From JAVBJN01 sp031546985 (GTDB taxonomy: Bacteria; Bacteroidota; Bacteroidia; Chitinophagales; Chitinophagaceae): a DNA stretch of 23,243 nucleotides. The stretch is taken from contig JAVBJN010000102.1 in the NCBI GenBank assembly GCA_031546985.1, forward strand, positions 1 to 23,243, given 5' to 3'. Positions within the stretch are counted from its first letter, which is position 1. Every line of letters starts with the position of its first letter. Positions 14,556-22,226 of this stretch are shown here, one piece after another. Both the position numbers and the translations under genes were made by a program. The notes beneath the pieces are model-generated. The model was not told the DNA's origin and made no database searches. It was given only the letters and a program-made list of their open reading frames with translations.

Positions 14556-16511
14556 TTATTGACGGATAATGGTCTGCAATACGTTTTGATTAACGGTTAC
14601 AGGGTATTCTGCTTTCAGAGAGTCATTCCAGGTTTTATCCAGGTACTCCTGGTAGTCTGCAATAACAAATCCTCTGGCTTCTGCCAATGTTTTAAACGTA
14701 GGTTCTTTATACAGTTTGTCTGCTTTCAGAACGGTAAAGCTGCCATCGTCGTTTGGTGATGCTTTGGTAACACCGCCAGATGTGATCTGTGTTTTAAAAG
14801 CATCGCTGAAACGATCCAGCATAAAGCGGCCCAATTCTAACGTTACCAGATCCGGCTCTTTTTCGGTATTTACAGCCTTTAGCACTTCTTCTGAAGTAAT
14901 GTTTTTCTTTTTCAGTGCTTTGGTCAGCGCATCGGCAGCTTTCTGGTTTTTAGCCTTGTACAGATCGCCGGTTACGCTTGGACCCCACATGTATTTGTCC
15001 TTATTCGTTTCGTAGAATTTTTCCAGTCCTGCAGAGTCTTTAGACGCTTTGCTCCATACATTGCGGTCCATCAGTTCAAACAGCATAATACCATCGCGGT
15101 ATTCCTTCATCAGGGCTTTGAACTCAGGGTATTTAGTGTCCAGTTGTTTCTCTTCCAGGCCGTACAGTTCTTTTTCTGTAAACATTTTATACAGGTTGTC
15201 CATTACGCTCAACTTAGGCCCGCTGATGCGGTTGCCGGTCATGCTGGCGGCAAAGTTGCCATAGTCTGCAGCGGTAAAGGTCTTGCCTTGCAGGATGAAC
15301 AAAGGAGATTTGTCTTTTTTGATATTGTCGAAGGCCGCGGTTTGCAGTGCCGACTCCGGAATCATGATAGACAGTTTCTTATAGTTCTCTGGAAACTCTT
15401 TGAAACCGTAGGTCTTCTTCAGGTTATTGGTATACGTTTCGCGGGCCAGTACAGAGCGGTAGTCGCGTTCTACAGCACGGGTAAGGGTAGATCGTACACT
15501 ATCCAGTGGTTTCAACGGTTCTTTGGCAATCAGTTTAATGATGTGGAAACCGTATTCTGTTTTGAGCGGACCCGACAGTTCGCCTGGCTTGGTAAGCGCA
15601 AAAGCTGCATCTTCAAAAGCCGGGGTCATTTTACCTACACCAAAAGGAGGTATTACACCACCTTCGTCTTTGGTAAAGCGGTCGTCAGAGTATTTTTTGG
15701 CCAATTCGCCAAAGTCGGCGCCTGCTTTCAGCTGGGCCATAACACTATCGGCACGCAGTTTACCCGCCTGCACCGCTGCCTCGCCATCAGCTGCAGGAGT
15801 AGAGATAAGGATCTGCGCTACTTTAACCTCGCCACGGCTTGGGCGCTCGTCAATTACCTTAATGATATGGTAACCAAACTGGGTTCTGAAAGGTTTAGAC
15901 ATTTTGCCTTTAGGCGTAGCATATGCTACATTCTCAAAAGGATAAATGGTTTGCAGTGCAGTGATGTAACCAATTTCTCCGCCATTGGCAGAGGAGCCTT
16001 TGTCGTCGCTGCTGTCTTTGGCCAGCTGCTCAAAGCTTTGTTTTTTCTTGGTTATAAGATCGTACACATTGTTGATCTTGGTCCAGGCGCGCAGGCTATC
16101 TTCCGGCGAAGCATACTGGGCCGTTTTTACCAGGATATGTGCTACACGGATTTCTTTTCCCAGACGGGTGTAAGCTTCATTAACCAGTGTTTCAATGCCC
16201 TTTTTATCGGTCATATAATTCTGGGCCAGTTGCTTACGGTATCCCTGGAGTTCTGTAGCAATAGCATTTACAGTATCGAGGTGCAGCTTTTCGGCTTCGC
16301 TTACCTTCATACGGAAACGGGCATACAGATCCAGGTATTCTTTTACAGCTTTATCGCTGTAATCTGGTTTTTTATTGAGGCTGTTCTTTTCATATACTTG
16401 TAAGAATTCTTCTTTACTTACAGGATAGCCTCCATAGGTGAACAATGTTTGTGCAAATGCGGAACTACAACCAAATGCTAACAGTCCGGATAATATCCAG
16501 CCTTTTTTCAT
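14556..16511 (-). CDS. Periplasmic peptidyl-prolyl cis-trans isomerase with two parvulin domains (SurA-like)
   Basis: This 651-residue exported chaperone/isomerase would assist folding of envelope and outer-membrane proteins. A signal peptide (1-20, ending SSAFA) precedes a SurA/PrsA-like helical region (about 21-118). The first parvulin domain (about 121-220) has RVAHILVKT at its start, GGEIGYI in the middle and FGYHIIKVI at the end; the second (about 228-328) has VKVAQILIST, GGVIPPFGVGKM and YGFHIIKLI. The remaining 320 residues (about 330-651) are helical-looking and I do not recognise them; E. coli SurA has nothing comparable. The start is 36 nt downstream of the CGHC thioredoxin gene stop with no promoter or terminator seen between, so the two are probably co-transcribed, with this gene last before the hairpin at 14499-14540. 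Confidence 0.93.
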   Translation of the reverse strand: MKKGWILSGLLAFGCSSAFAQTLFTYGGYPVSKEEFLQVYEKNSLNKKPDYSDKAVKEYLDLYARFRMKVSEAEKLHLDTVNAIATELQGYRKQLAQNYMTDKKGIETLVNEAYTRLGKEIRVAHILVKTAQYASPEDSLRAWTKINNVYDLITKKKQSFEQLAKDSSDDKGSSANGGEIGYITALQTIYPFENVAYATPKGKMSKPFRTQFGYHIIKVIDERPSRGEVKVAQILISTPAADGEAAVQAGKLRADSVMAQLKAGADFGELAKKYSDDRFTKDEGGVIPPFGVGKMTPAFEDAAFALTKPGELSGPLKTEYGFHIIKLIAKEPLKPLDSVRSTLTRAVERDYRSVLARETYTNNLKKTYGFKEFPENYKKLSIMIPESALQTAAFDNIKKDKSPLFILQGKTFTAADYGNFAASMTGNRISGPKLSVMDNLYKMFTEKELYGLEEKQLDTKYPEFKALMKEYRDGIMLFELMDRNVWSKASKDSAGLEKFYETNKDKYMWGPSVTGDLYKAKNQKAADALTKALKKKNITSEEVLKAVNTEKEPDLVTLELGRFMLDRFSDAFKTQITSGGVTKASPNDDGSFTVLKADKLYKEPTFKTLAEARGFVIADYQEYLDKTWNDSLKAEYPVTVNQNVLQTIIRQ

Positions 16512-16547
16512 AACGCAGTCTGTTTTTTAGGAAGTTGAAATTAGCTA

Positions 16548-17987
16548 TTAATTATTTTTAACGCCTTCTTTTTTCTTTTTCTCCAGGAACTCTACGAGGC
16601 CTGTGATATTGTCGTCGCCCAGTTTTTTACCCCGAATCACTTTGTTGCCATCGAGCAGGTAAATGGTAGGGGTAGCAATTACATCATAATAATACCTGTA
16701 ATTCGAAACCCTGTCCGGATCGTAGGCATGAATCCAGTCTTTGCTTATATTTTTCTCTTCAATGAATTTTTTCCATTCTTCGATGGTACCATCGGCAGTT
16801 TTAACCGCGAGCACTTTTACACCCATGTCTTTAAGGCTTGCACGGTATACAGAGTCGATACGGGGCAGCTCGGTACGGCAATGGCCACAATCGGGCGCCC
16901 AGAAAATAAGCAGGGTATAAGGCGATTTTACATCATATAATTTAAGCGGCTTATCTGCAATGGTTTTAAGCTCAAGGTCCTGCCCTTTGCGGCCTACCAG
17001 GTTGGGCGCAATTTTGTAAGCACGGTCTACGATCTTGGTCATCAGCGCAGAATCGATCCAGGGCGCTTCGCCACGCATGTGGTATTTCTCTACCATGTGC
17101 ACAAACACTTCGTCCATACCCATAATCTTGCTCGACTCGGCATTGTAGGTAAGGAAAGTGAGGGTGTATTTGAACAGCTCAGACGAACCATGTGTTTTGG
17201 TCATGATTTTATCGGCCTCGGGAATAATACTATCCGGCACCTGGGGCAGCACCCGGTTAAAGTACTCATCGAGCTTGCGGTGGTAGATAGGCGTGTTTAC
17301 CAGGCGGTCGTCGTTAAACTTGAACCAGTCCCAGTAATGCGATTTGTAGAAACGGTAACCGTAGGCAGAATCTACTTTGCCATTGGCCAGTTTAGGAAAC
17401 TCTTTAGGGATTTCGGGTTCTTTAATAGCGCCAAAAACGTTGGCCAGCAAAGTGTTGGGATACTTGGTCATGTAATCGTCGCGGTACTGGTTCAGTTGCT
17501 TGGCCAGCACCTGCGATTCGTCTCTTACCTTTTGGGTATCGGCTTTGGTTTTGGCAGCGTCCAGTTTTGCTTTGAGTCCTGTTTGATCTTTGTCGTAGTT
17601 AACCAGGTATTTCTGGTACTCGTAAAAACGGGTGTTTTCGTCAGAGCCTTTGAAAGTAATGGTGTTGGCCACATCTTTCAGGTTCAGGTTCATCGAAAAA
17701 TCGTCGCCGTTGTTCAGCAGAAACTCGAAGTAGTTGTTTTTGCTTTCGGGGAGCAGCAGGTATATACCGCCCAGCAGTTTTTGAGAGCCTTTAAAATTGG
17801 CCTCGCCCTTGCCGTTTAGCTTTACGGAATCGGTTTTATACACGACCTGCGACTTGCCATAATAGTGCACCAGGTACACCATAGAGTCTTTCAGGTCGTT
17901 GATCTTCACCTTAATATTATATCCGTCTTTAGCCTTTCCGGCCAGGCTTAGCAGGCCGAATGCTAAACAGAGTGAAATTTTCTTCAT
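16548..17987 (-). CDS. DUF4369/TlpA-family thioredoxin-like periplasmic protein, paralog A (CGHC)
   Basis: This 479-residue protein has a signal peptide (about 1-19, no lipobox), a DUF4369-like beta domain (about 22-112), a helical middle (about 115-330, DUF5106-like in position) and a C-terminal thioredoxin domain (about 333-479). The active site is CGHC (C367, C370) in FWAPDCGHC, and the cis-proline is P440 (ATPTIYLLD). The CxHC dipeptide resembles the DsbA/PDI-type motif, so oxidase, isomerase or reductase activity are all open. It is a gapless paralog of the gene at 18223-19662, about 71% identical by hand count. The parvulin gene follows after 36 nt, linking thiol chemistry with proline isomerisation. 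A lysine-rich KKKKEG end is shared by both copies. Confidence 0.92.
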   Translation of the reverse strand: MKKISLCLAFGLLSLAGKAKDGYNIKVKINDLKDSMVYLVHYYGKSQVVYKTDSVKLNGKGEANFKGSQKLLGGIYLLLPESKNNYFEFLLNNGDDFSMNLNLKDVANTITFKGSDENTRFYEYQKYLVNYDKDQTGLKAKLDAAKTKADTQKVRDESQVLAKQLNQYRDDYMTKYPNTLLANVFGAIKEPEIPKEFPKLANGKVDSAYGYRFYKSHYWDWFKFNDDRLVNTPIYHRKLDEYFNRVLPQVPDSIIPEADKIMTKTHGSSELFKYTLTFLTYNAESSKIMGMDEVFVHMVEKYHMRGEAPWIDSALMTKIVDRAYKIAPNLVGRKGQDLELKTIADKPLKLYDVKSPYTLLIFWAPDCGHCRTELPRIDSVYRASLKDMGVKVLAVKTADGTIEEWKKFIEEKNISKDWIHAYDPDRVSNYRYYYDVIATPTIYLLDGNKVIRGKKLGDDNITGLVEFLEKKKKEGVKNN

Positions 17988-18222
17988 GTTTAATGGTTTA
18001 GGTTAAAGCCAGGTAAACCATTGCAATGCCTTTATTGAGGGGTTGCAACAGGTGTAAGTTTCAAACAAAATAAGCAGGCAAAAGCCTGTTACAGGGTTTG
18101 AAGGTTACCAAATTTATTATTTGGTTTGGATAGCAGGTAGGCTAAATGCCAAATTTGCATATCCTTAACAAAACCCTGCCTGTTACCCGGGGGTATCGCA
18201 AAACCATTATTTACCCCAATCG
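17988..18222. other. Intergenic region between the thioredoxin paralogs
   Basis: No gene seen. It contains the upstream conserved block, copy 1 (18105-18176), and a weaker 7-bp stem (18073-18079 with 18084-18090, loop AAAA) that reads into TTATTTTG on the minus strand. This hairpin could be a weak terminator for the upstream paralog or an attenuator in the leader of paralog A. Confidence 0.45.
18105..18176. promoter_or_regulatory. Conserved upstream block, copy 1
   Basis: These 72 bp match 19768-19839 at 65 positions without gaps. The block includes an inverted repeat CCAAAT-N5-ATTTGG (18108-18124) and a second dyad (GGATAGCA at 18128-18135, TGCATATCC at 18156-18164). On the minus strand CAAATTTA (18109-18116) reads TAAATTTG, a -7-like box for paralog A, but no well-spaced -33 box is seen. 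On the plus strand it corresponds to the rlmD promoter with the -7 changed to CAAATTTG, and it points into no plus-strand gene. Confidence 0.6.
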
Positions 18223-19662
18223 TTAGTTATTTGCAGCGGCTTCTTTTTTCTTTTTTTCGAGAAAGTCTACCAGGCCCGTAATGTTATCGGCCCCCAATTT
18301 TTTGCCCCTTATGATTTTGTGCTCGTCCAGCAGGTAAATGGCAGGCGTGGTAATTACATCGTAGAAATAGCCGTAGTTGGAGGTTCTGGCAGTATCGTGG
18401 GCATAGATCCAGTCGCGGCTCATGTTTTTTTCTTCAATAAATTTTTTGCAGCCCTCAATGGTGCCATCGGCCGATTTAACGGCCAGTACTTTTACGCCCA
18501 AGCCTTTGAGGTGCGTACGGTATACAGAATCGAGCAGGGGCAGCTCGGTACGGCAATGACCACAATCGGGTGCCCAGAAAATGAGCAGGGTGTAGGGCGC
18601 GTTTATATCATAGAGGTTAATGGGGCGACCATCGATGGTTTGTAGTGCAAGGTCGTGCCCTTTGTGGCCTACCATGTTAGGGGTTATTTTATAAGCACGG
18701 TCTATGAGCCTGGCCATTAGCGCAGAATCTGTCCAGGGCGCATCGCCACGCATATAATATTGGTCTACCAGGTGTACAAACACTTCGTCCATACCCATAA
18801 TTTTGCTGCCACTGGCATTGTAAGTAAGGAAGTTGAGCGTGTATTTAAACAGGTCCTCTGCTCCCCGGGTTTTGGCCAATATCTTATCGGCCTCGGGAAT
18901 AATGCTGTCTGGCACCTGGGGCAATATTTTATTAAAGTACTCGTCGAGTTTGCGGTGGTAGATGGGTGTATTTACGAGGCGCTCGTCTGTAAAGGCAAAC
19001 CAGTCCCAGTAATGGGTTTTGTAAAACCTGTAGCCGTAGGCAGAGTCTGTTTGCCCATTGGCCAGTTTGGGAAACGCCTGGGGAATTTCCGGCTCTTTAA
19101 TGGCGCCAAAGATGTGAGCCAGCAGGGTATTGGGGTACCCGGCCCTATAATCGTCGCGGTATTGGTTCAGTGCTTTGGTTATGGCTGCAGATTCGTTGCG
19201 CAGTTGCTGCGTATCGGTTTGGGTTTTGGCCGTGCCCAGTTTGGTTTTCAGGGTAGTTTGCTGCTTGTCGTACCGCACCAGTTGCTGCTGGTATGCGTAA
19301 AATCGGGTGTTCTCGTCCGAGCCCTTAAAGCGGATGGTGTTTACCACATCTTTGAGGTCGAGGCTCATCGAAAAATCGTCGCCATTGCTGAGCAGGAATT
19401 CAAAATAGTTGCCCTGGCTGGCAGGTAGCAGCATGTAAATGCCGCCGGTTAGCTTTTGTGCGCTGTTAAAGCTCACCTCACCTTTACCGCTTACCCTGGC
19501 CGAATCGGTTTTGTACACCACCTGTGTCTTGCCGGAGTAATGCGCCAGGTATACCAGTGAGTCCTGGATATGGCCCATTTTGGCCCTTATACTGTAACCG
19601 TCGCGGGCATGGGCGGCCAGGCAAAGTATGGTTAATGTAAAACAGAGTGTAACCGTTTTCAT
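18223..19662 (-). CDS. DUF4369/TlpA-family thioredoxin-like periplasmic protein, paralog B (CGHC)
   Basis: Same length and domain order as the gene at 16548-17987: signal peptide (about 1-19), DUF4369-like domain, helical middle, thioredoxin domain with C367-G-H-C370 and cis-P440 (TTPAIYLLD). By hand alignment about 341 of 479 residues are identical with no gap, the least similar stretches being the signal peptide and residues 129-165. One notable change is at position 405, where paralog A has Trp and this copy Cys (IEGCKKF), adding a third cysteine to the redox domain. It lies upstream of paralog A in the same direction, separated by 235 nt that includes the shared block, so each copy may have its own promoter. 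Divergent from rlmD. Confidence 0.92.
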   Translation of the reverse strand: MKTVTLCFTLTILCLAAHARDGYSIRAKMGHIQDSLVYLAHYSGKTQVVYKTDSARVSGKGEVSFNSAQKLTGGIYMLLPASQGNYFEFLLSNGDDFSMSLDLKDVVNTIRFKGSDENTRFYAYQQQLVRYDKQQTTLKTKLGTAKTQTDTQQLRNESAAITKALNQYRDDYRAGYPNTLLAHIFGAIKEPEIPQAFPKLANGQTDSAYGYRFYKTHYWDWFAFTDERLVNTPIYHRKLDEYFNKILPQVPDSIIPEADKILAKTRGAEDLFKYTLNFLTYNASGSKIMGMDEVFVHLVDQYYMRGDAPWTDSALMARLIDRAYKITPNMVGHKGHDLALQTIDGRPINLYDINAPYTLLIFWAPDCGHCRTELPLLDSVYRTHLKGLGVKVLAVKSADGTIEGCKKFIEEKNMSRDWIYAHDTARTSNYGYFYDVITTPAIYLLDEHKIIRGKKLGADNITGLVDFLEKKKKEAAANN

Positions 19663-19767
19663 ATCTAAAGTTTTGGTTAAGCAGTAGAAAAGGCTGTTCC
19701 AGCGCTGGTTGGGCTGTTGTTGAGTATGGTTAAGGCCCGTGTGGTGGTACCCGCCCGACGTGATTGT

Positions 19768-19839
19768 TTACTAAATTTATTATTTGGTTTGGATAGCAGG
19801 TAAGCTTAGGGTTAAATTTGCATATCCTTAACAAAACCC
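19768..19839. promoter_or_regulatory. Conserved upstream block, copy 2, containing the rlmD promoter
   Basis: The 90%-identical partner of 18105-18176. On the plus strand TTTG (19788-19791), 21 nt, TAAATTTG (19813-19820) is an exact Bacteroidota promoter that would start transcription near 19826, 21 nt before the rlmD GTG. On the minus strand the box equivalent to copy 1 is TAAATTTA, one base off. The block therefore serves a divergent pair: rlmD on one side and thioredoxin paralog B on the other. Confidence 0.6.
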
Positions 19840-19846
19840 AATTGTA

Positions 19847-21256
19847 GTGGCCAGAAAGAAAAAATTTGTATTGGAGCAGGTAGAAGTGAGTGACTATGCA
19901 GCGCAGGGGAAGTCGATAGCCAGAGTAGACGGCAAAGTGCTGTTTGTAGAAAATACCGTTCCGGGAGATGTAGTTGATGTATTTGTGTATAAAAACAAAA
20001 AAGACTGGGCACAGGGTTATGTTACCCGTTTTCATAAAAAGTCGGAAGAGCGCGTAGAGCCGTTTTGTTCGCATTTTGGTACTTGCGGCGGTTGCCAGTG
20101 GCAAAACCTGCCTTACGAAAAGCAGGCGTTTTACAAGCAGCGGGAGACCGAAGAGAACCTGCGCCGCATTGGCCATATTGCATTGCCGCCATTCCGCACC
20201 ATTATTGGCGCAGATGAGGATAAGTACTACCGTAATAAGCTGGAGTTTACCTTCAGCAGCAAAAGATACCTGACCAATGCGCAGTTGAAAGACGAAAACT
20301 GCAGCAACGAGCAGGATGTGCTGGGCTTTCATGCCAAAGGCCTGTTTGATAAAATTGTAGATATAGACCATTGCTACCTGCAGGCCGACCCATCTAACGC
20401 GCTACGCCTGGCGGTAAAAGCCTTTGCGGTAAGCAACGGCTACACTTTTTACGATATTAAGCAGCACACGGGCTGGCTGCGCAATATGCAAATACGGCTG
20501 TGTACCACCGGCGAATGGATGGTAAATATCATTATAGCGTATGAAGATGAAGCCAACCGTAAAAAGCTGCTCGATTATGTGTTGCAGCAGTTTCCGCAAA
20601 TAACTTCGCTCCTGTATACCATTAACCCTAAGGTAAACGACAGCATTTTTGACCTTAACCCCATTGCCTACTACGGTAAAGGGTATGTGATAGAGCAGCT
20701 CGAAGACCTGAAATACAAGATCGGGCCTAAATCGTTTTTCCAGACCAATACCAAGCAGGGCGAAAAACTGTACCAGGTAACCCGCGAGCTGGCCCAGCTT
20801 ACCGGAAAGGAAAATGTGTATGACCTGTACTGCGGTACCGGTAGCATAGGCATTTTTGTATCTAAACTGGCTGCCAAAGTAGTGGGTATTGAACTGATTC
20901 CCGAGGCGATTGCCGATGCCAACGAAAACGCCGCGCTCAACAATATCGACAACTGCACGTTTTACGCCGGAGATGTGATTAACGTGTGCGACGATGCTTT
21001 TTTTGCCCGTCATGGCCGCCCCGATGTGGTGATCACCGATCCGCCACGTGCAGGTATGCACGAGAAATTAGTTAAAAAACTGTTAGAGATTGCGGCCCCA
21101 CGTATTGTTTACGTAAGTTGCAACCCCGCAACACAGGCCCGCGATCTGCAATTGCTGGACGAAAAGTATGTGGTAGAAACCGTGCAACCGGTAGACATGT
21201 TTCCGCATACCCACCATATTGAGAACGTTGTGAGCCTGGTATTGCGCCAGCCGTAA
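19847..21256 (+). CDS. rlmD: 23S rRNA (uracil-C5)-methyltransferase RlmD family
   Basis: A 469-residue SAM-dependent RNA methyltransferase of the RumA/TrmA family, in most bacteria methylating U1939 of 23S rRNA. An N-terminal TRAM-like RNA-binding domain (about 5-62) precedes the iron-sulfur cluster cysteines C74, C80, C83 and C176, all present. The Rossmann-type methyltransferase domain has DLYCGTGSIGIF for SAM, TDPPRAGM, and YVSCNPATQARDL with catalytic nucleophile C425. It starts with GTG; no in-frame ATG occurs before the TRAM domain is complete, and no Shine-Dalgarno site is seen. Some Gram-positive and Bacteroidota relatives carry other names (RlmCD, TrmA-like), so the exact target uridine is not certain from sequence. 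Two rhomboid genes follow in the same direction. Confidence 0.94.
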   Translation: MARKKKFVLEQVEVSDYAAQGKSIARVDGKVLFVENTVPGDVVDVFVYKNKKDWAQGYVTRFHKKSEERVEPFCSHFGTCGGCQWQNLPYEKQAFYKQRETEENLRRIGHIALPPFRTIIGADEDKYYRNKLEFTFSSKRYLTNAQLKDENCSNEQDVLGFHAKGLFDKIVDIDHCYLQADPSNALRLAVKAFAVSNGYTFYDIKQHTGWLRNMQIRLCTTGEWMVNIIIAYEDEANRKKLLDYVLQQFPQITSLLYTINPKVNDSIFDLNPIAYYGKGYVIEQLEDLKYKIGPKSFFQTNTKQGEKLYQVTRELAQLTGKENVYDLYCGTGSIGIFVSKLAAKVVGIELIPEAIADANENAALNNIDNCTFYAGDVINVCDDAFFARHGRPDVVITDPPRAGMHEKLVKKLLEIAAPRIVYVSCNPATQARDLQLLDEKYVVETVQPVDMFPHTHHIENVVSLVLRQP

Positions 21257-21296
21257 GATTGTTGTACATTAAGTTTCAGAAGCGTATTAATATAGA

Positions 21297-22154
21297 ATGA
21301 CTGATTTCAGACCGAGCCGTTTTGAAGTGCTGCCCCTGGTAGTTAAAAACCTGCTCATCGTTAATGGCCTTATGTTCCTGGCCATGGTAACCTTTGCCAA
21401 AATGGGAATAGACCTGAACGATGCACTTGCCCTGCATTACTGGAAGTCTGACCTGTTCCGGCCCTGGCAGCTGGTGACACACCTGTTTATGCATGGTTCC
21501 ATAGACCCGCAGAATATTGACATTGGCGGTGGTCTGATGCACCTTATCAGTAATATGTTTGCCCTGTGGATGTTTGGTAGCATTCTCGAAAACGTATGGG
21601 GCCCTAAGCGTTTCCTTATTTTTTATATGGTGTGCGGTATAGGCGCAGCGCTTATACACCTGGGTGTGCTGGGTTATGAGAACCACCAGCTGGAGTCGGT
21701 AATAAGGGCTTATGCAGCAAGTCCCACCATTGATCAGTATTCGCTCTTCCTGAAACAGCATGTAAGCGCTGTGGGCGCCCCCGGCCTGTACCAGTTCCAG
21801 GATGCCTGGGCCAATGATCCGTTCAATGGCGCATACGCCCAGCAAAGTGTACATATCATGAATGCTTACCTCAAAGTGTTTCAGAATACGGCCACGGTAG
21901 GTGCTTCGGGAGCGGTATTTGGTATTTTGTTCGCCTTCGGGTACCTGTTTCCCAATACCCTGTTGTATATCTATTTTGCTTTTCCGGTAAAAGCCAAATA
22001 CTTTGTGGCAGTATACGCATTGTTTGAGCTGTTTTCGGGCGTGCGCAACAGCGCCGGCGATAATGTGGCGCATTTTGCGCACCTGGGCGGTATGCTGGTG
22101 GCCTATATTTTATTAAAAATATGGAACCGGAACCAACGGAATTCGTTCTTTTAG
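21297..22154 (+). CDS. Rhomboid family intramembrane serine protease, catalytically complete
   Basis: A 285-residue six-helix membrane protease. Catalytic serine S204 lies in VGASGAVFG and the partner histidine H262 in FAHLGGM; the oxyanion-side H82 and N86 are in LMHLISNMFAL. Rhomboids cut transmembrane substrates within or near the membrane. Helices are at about 14-34, 80-98, 105-126, 201-218, 222-246 and 258-276. A stretch of about 75 residues (122-197) between helices 3 and 4 is unusually long; in the standard topology it faces the periplasm just before the catalytic serine and could screen or bind substrates. The gene starts 40 nt after rlmD without a visible promoter, and a second rhomboid follows after 72 nt. 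Confidence 0.95.
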   Translation: MTDFRPSRFEVLPLVVKNLLIVNGLMFLAMVTFAKMGIDLNDALALHYWKSDLFRPWQLVTHLFMHGSIDPQNIDIGGGLMHLISNMFALWMFGSILENVWGPKRFLIFYMVCGIGAALIHLGVLGYENHQLESVIRAYAASPTIDQYSLFLKQHVSAVGAPGLYQFQDAWANDPFNGAYAQQSVHIMNAYLKVFQNTATVGASGAVFGILFAFGYLFPNTLLYIYFAFPVKAKYFVAVYALFELFSGVRNSAGDNVAHFAHLGGMLVAYILLKIWNRNQRNSFF

Positions 22155-22226
22155 GCCGGGTTGAAAAACACCTTGCGAAAATCATGAAATTTTAAATCTG
22201 GATCATTCATCTTTGTATCCTACAAT

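Noticed and set aside
15144..16403. Long plus-strand open frame (419 codons) opposite the parvulin gene
   Set aside because: Antisense shadow of a well-supported gene; Phe/Arg/Tyr-heavy composition and no domain or start signal.
17079..19428. Two plus-strand open frames opposite the thioredoxin paralogs (17079-17819 and 18760-19428)
   Set aside because: They resemble each other only because the underlying genes are paralogs. Both are antisense and lack protein-like features.
19699..19708. 10-bp palindrome CCAGCGCTGG upstream of thioredoxin paralog B
   Set aside because: Short, GC-rich, absent from the corresponding region of paralog A and not placed relative to any promoter; likely chance.
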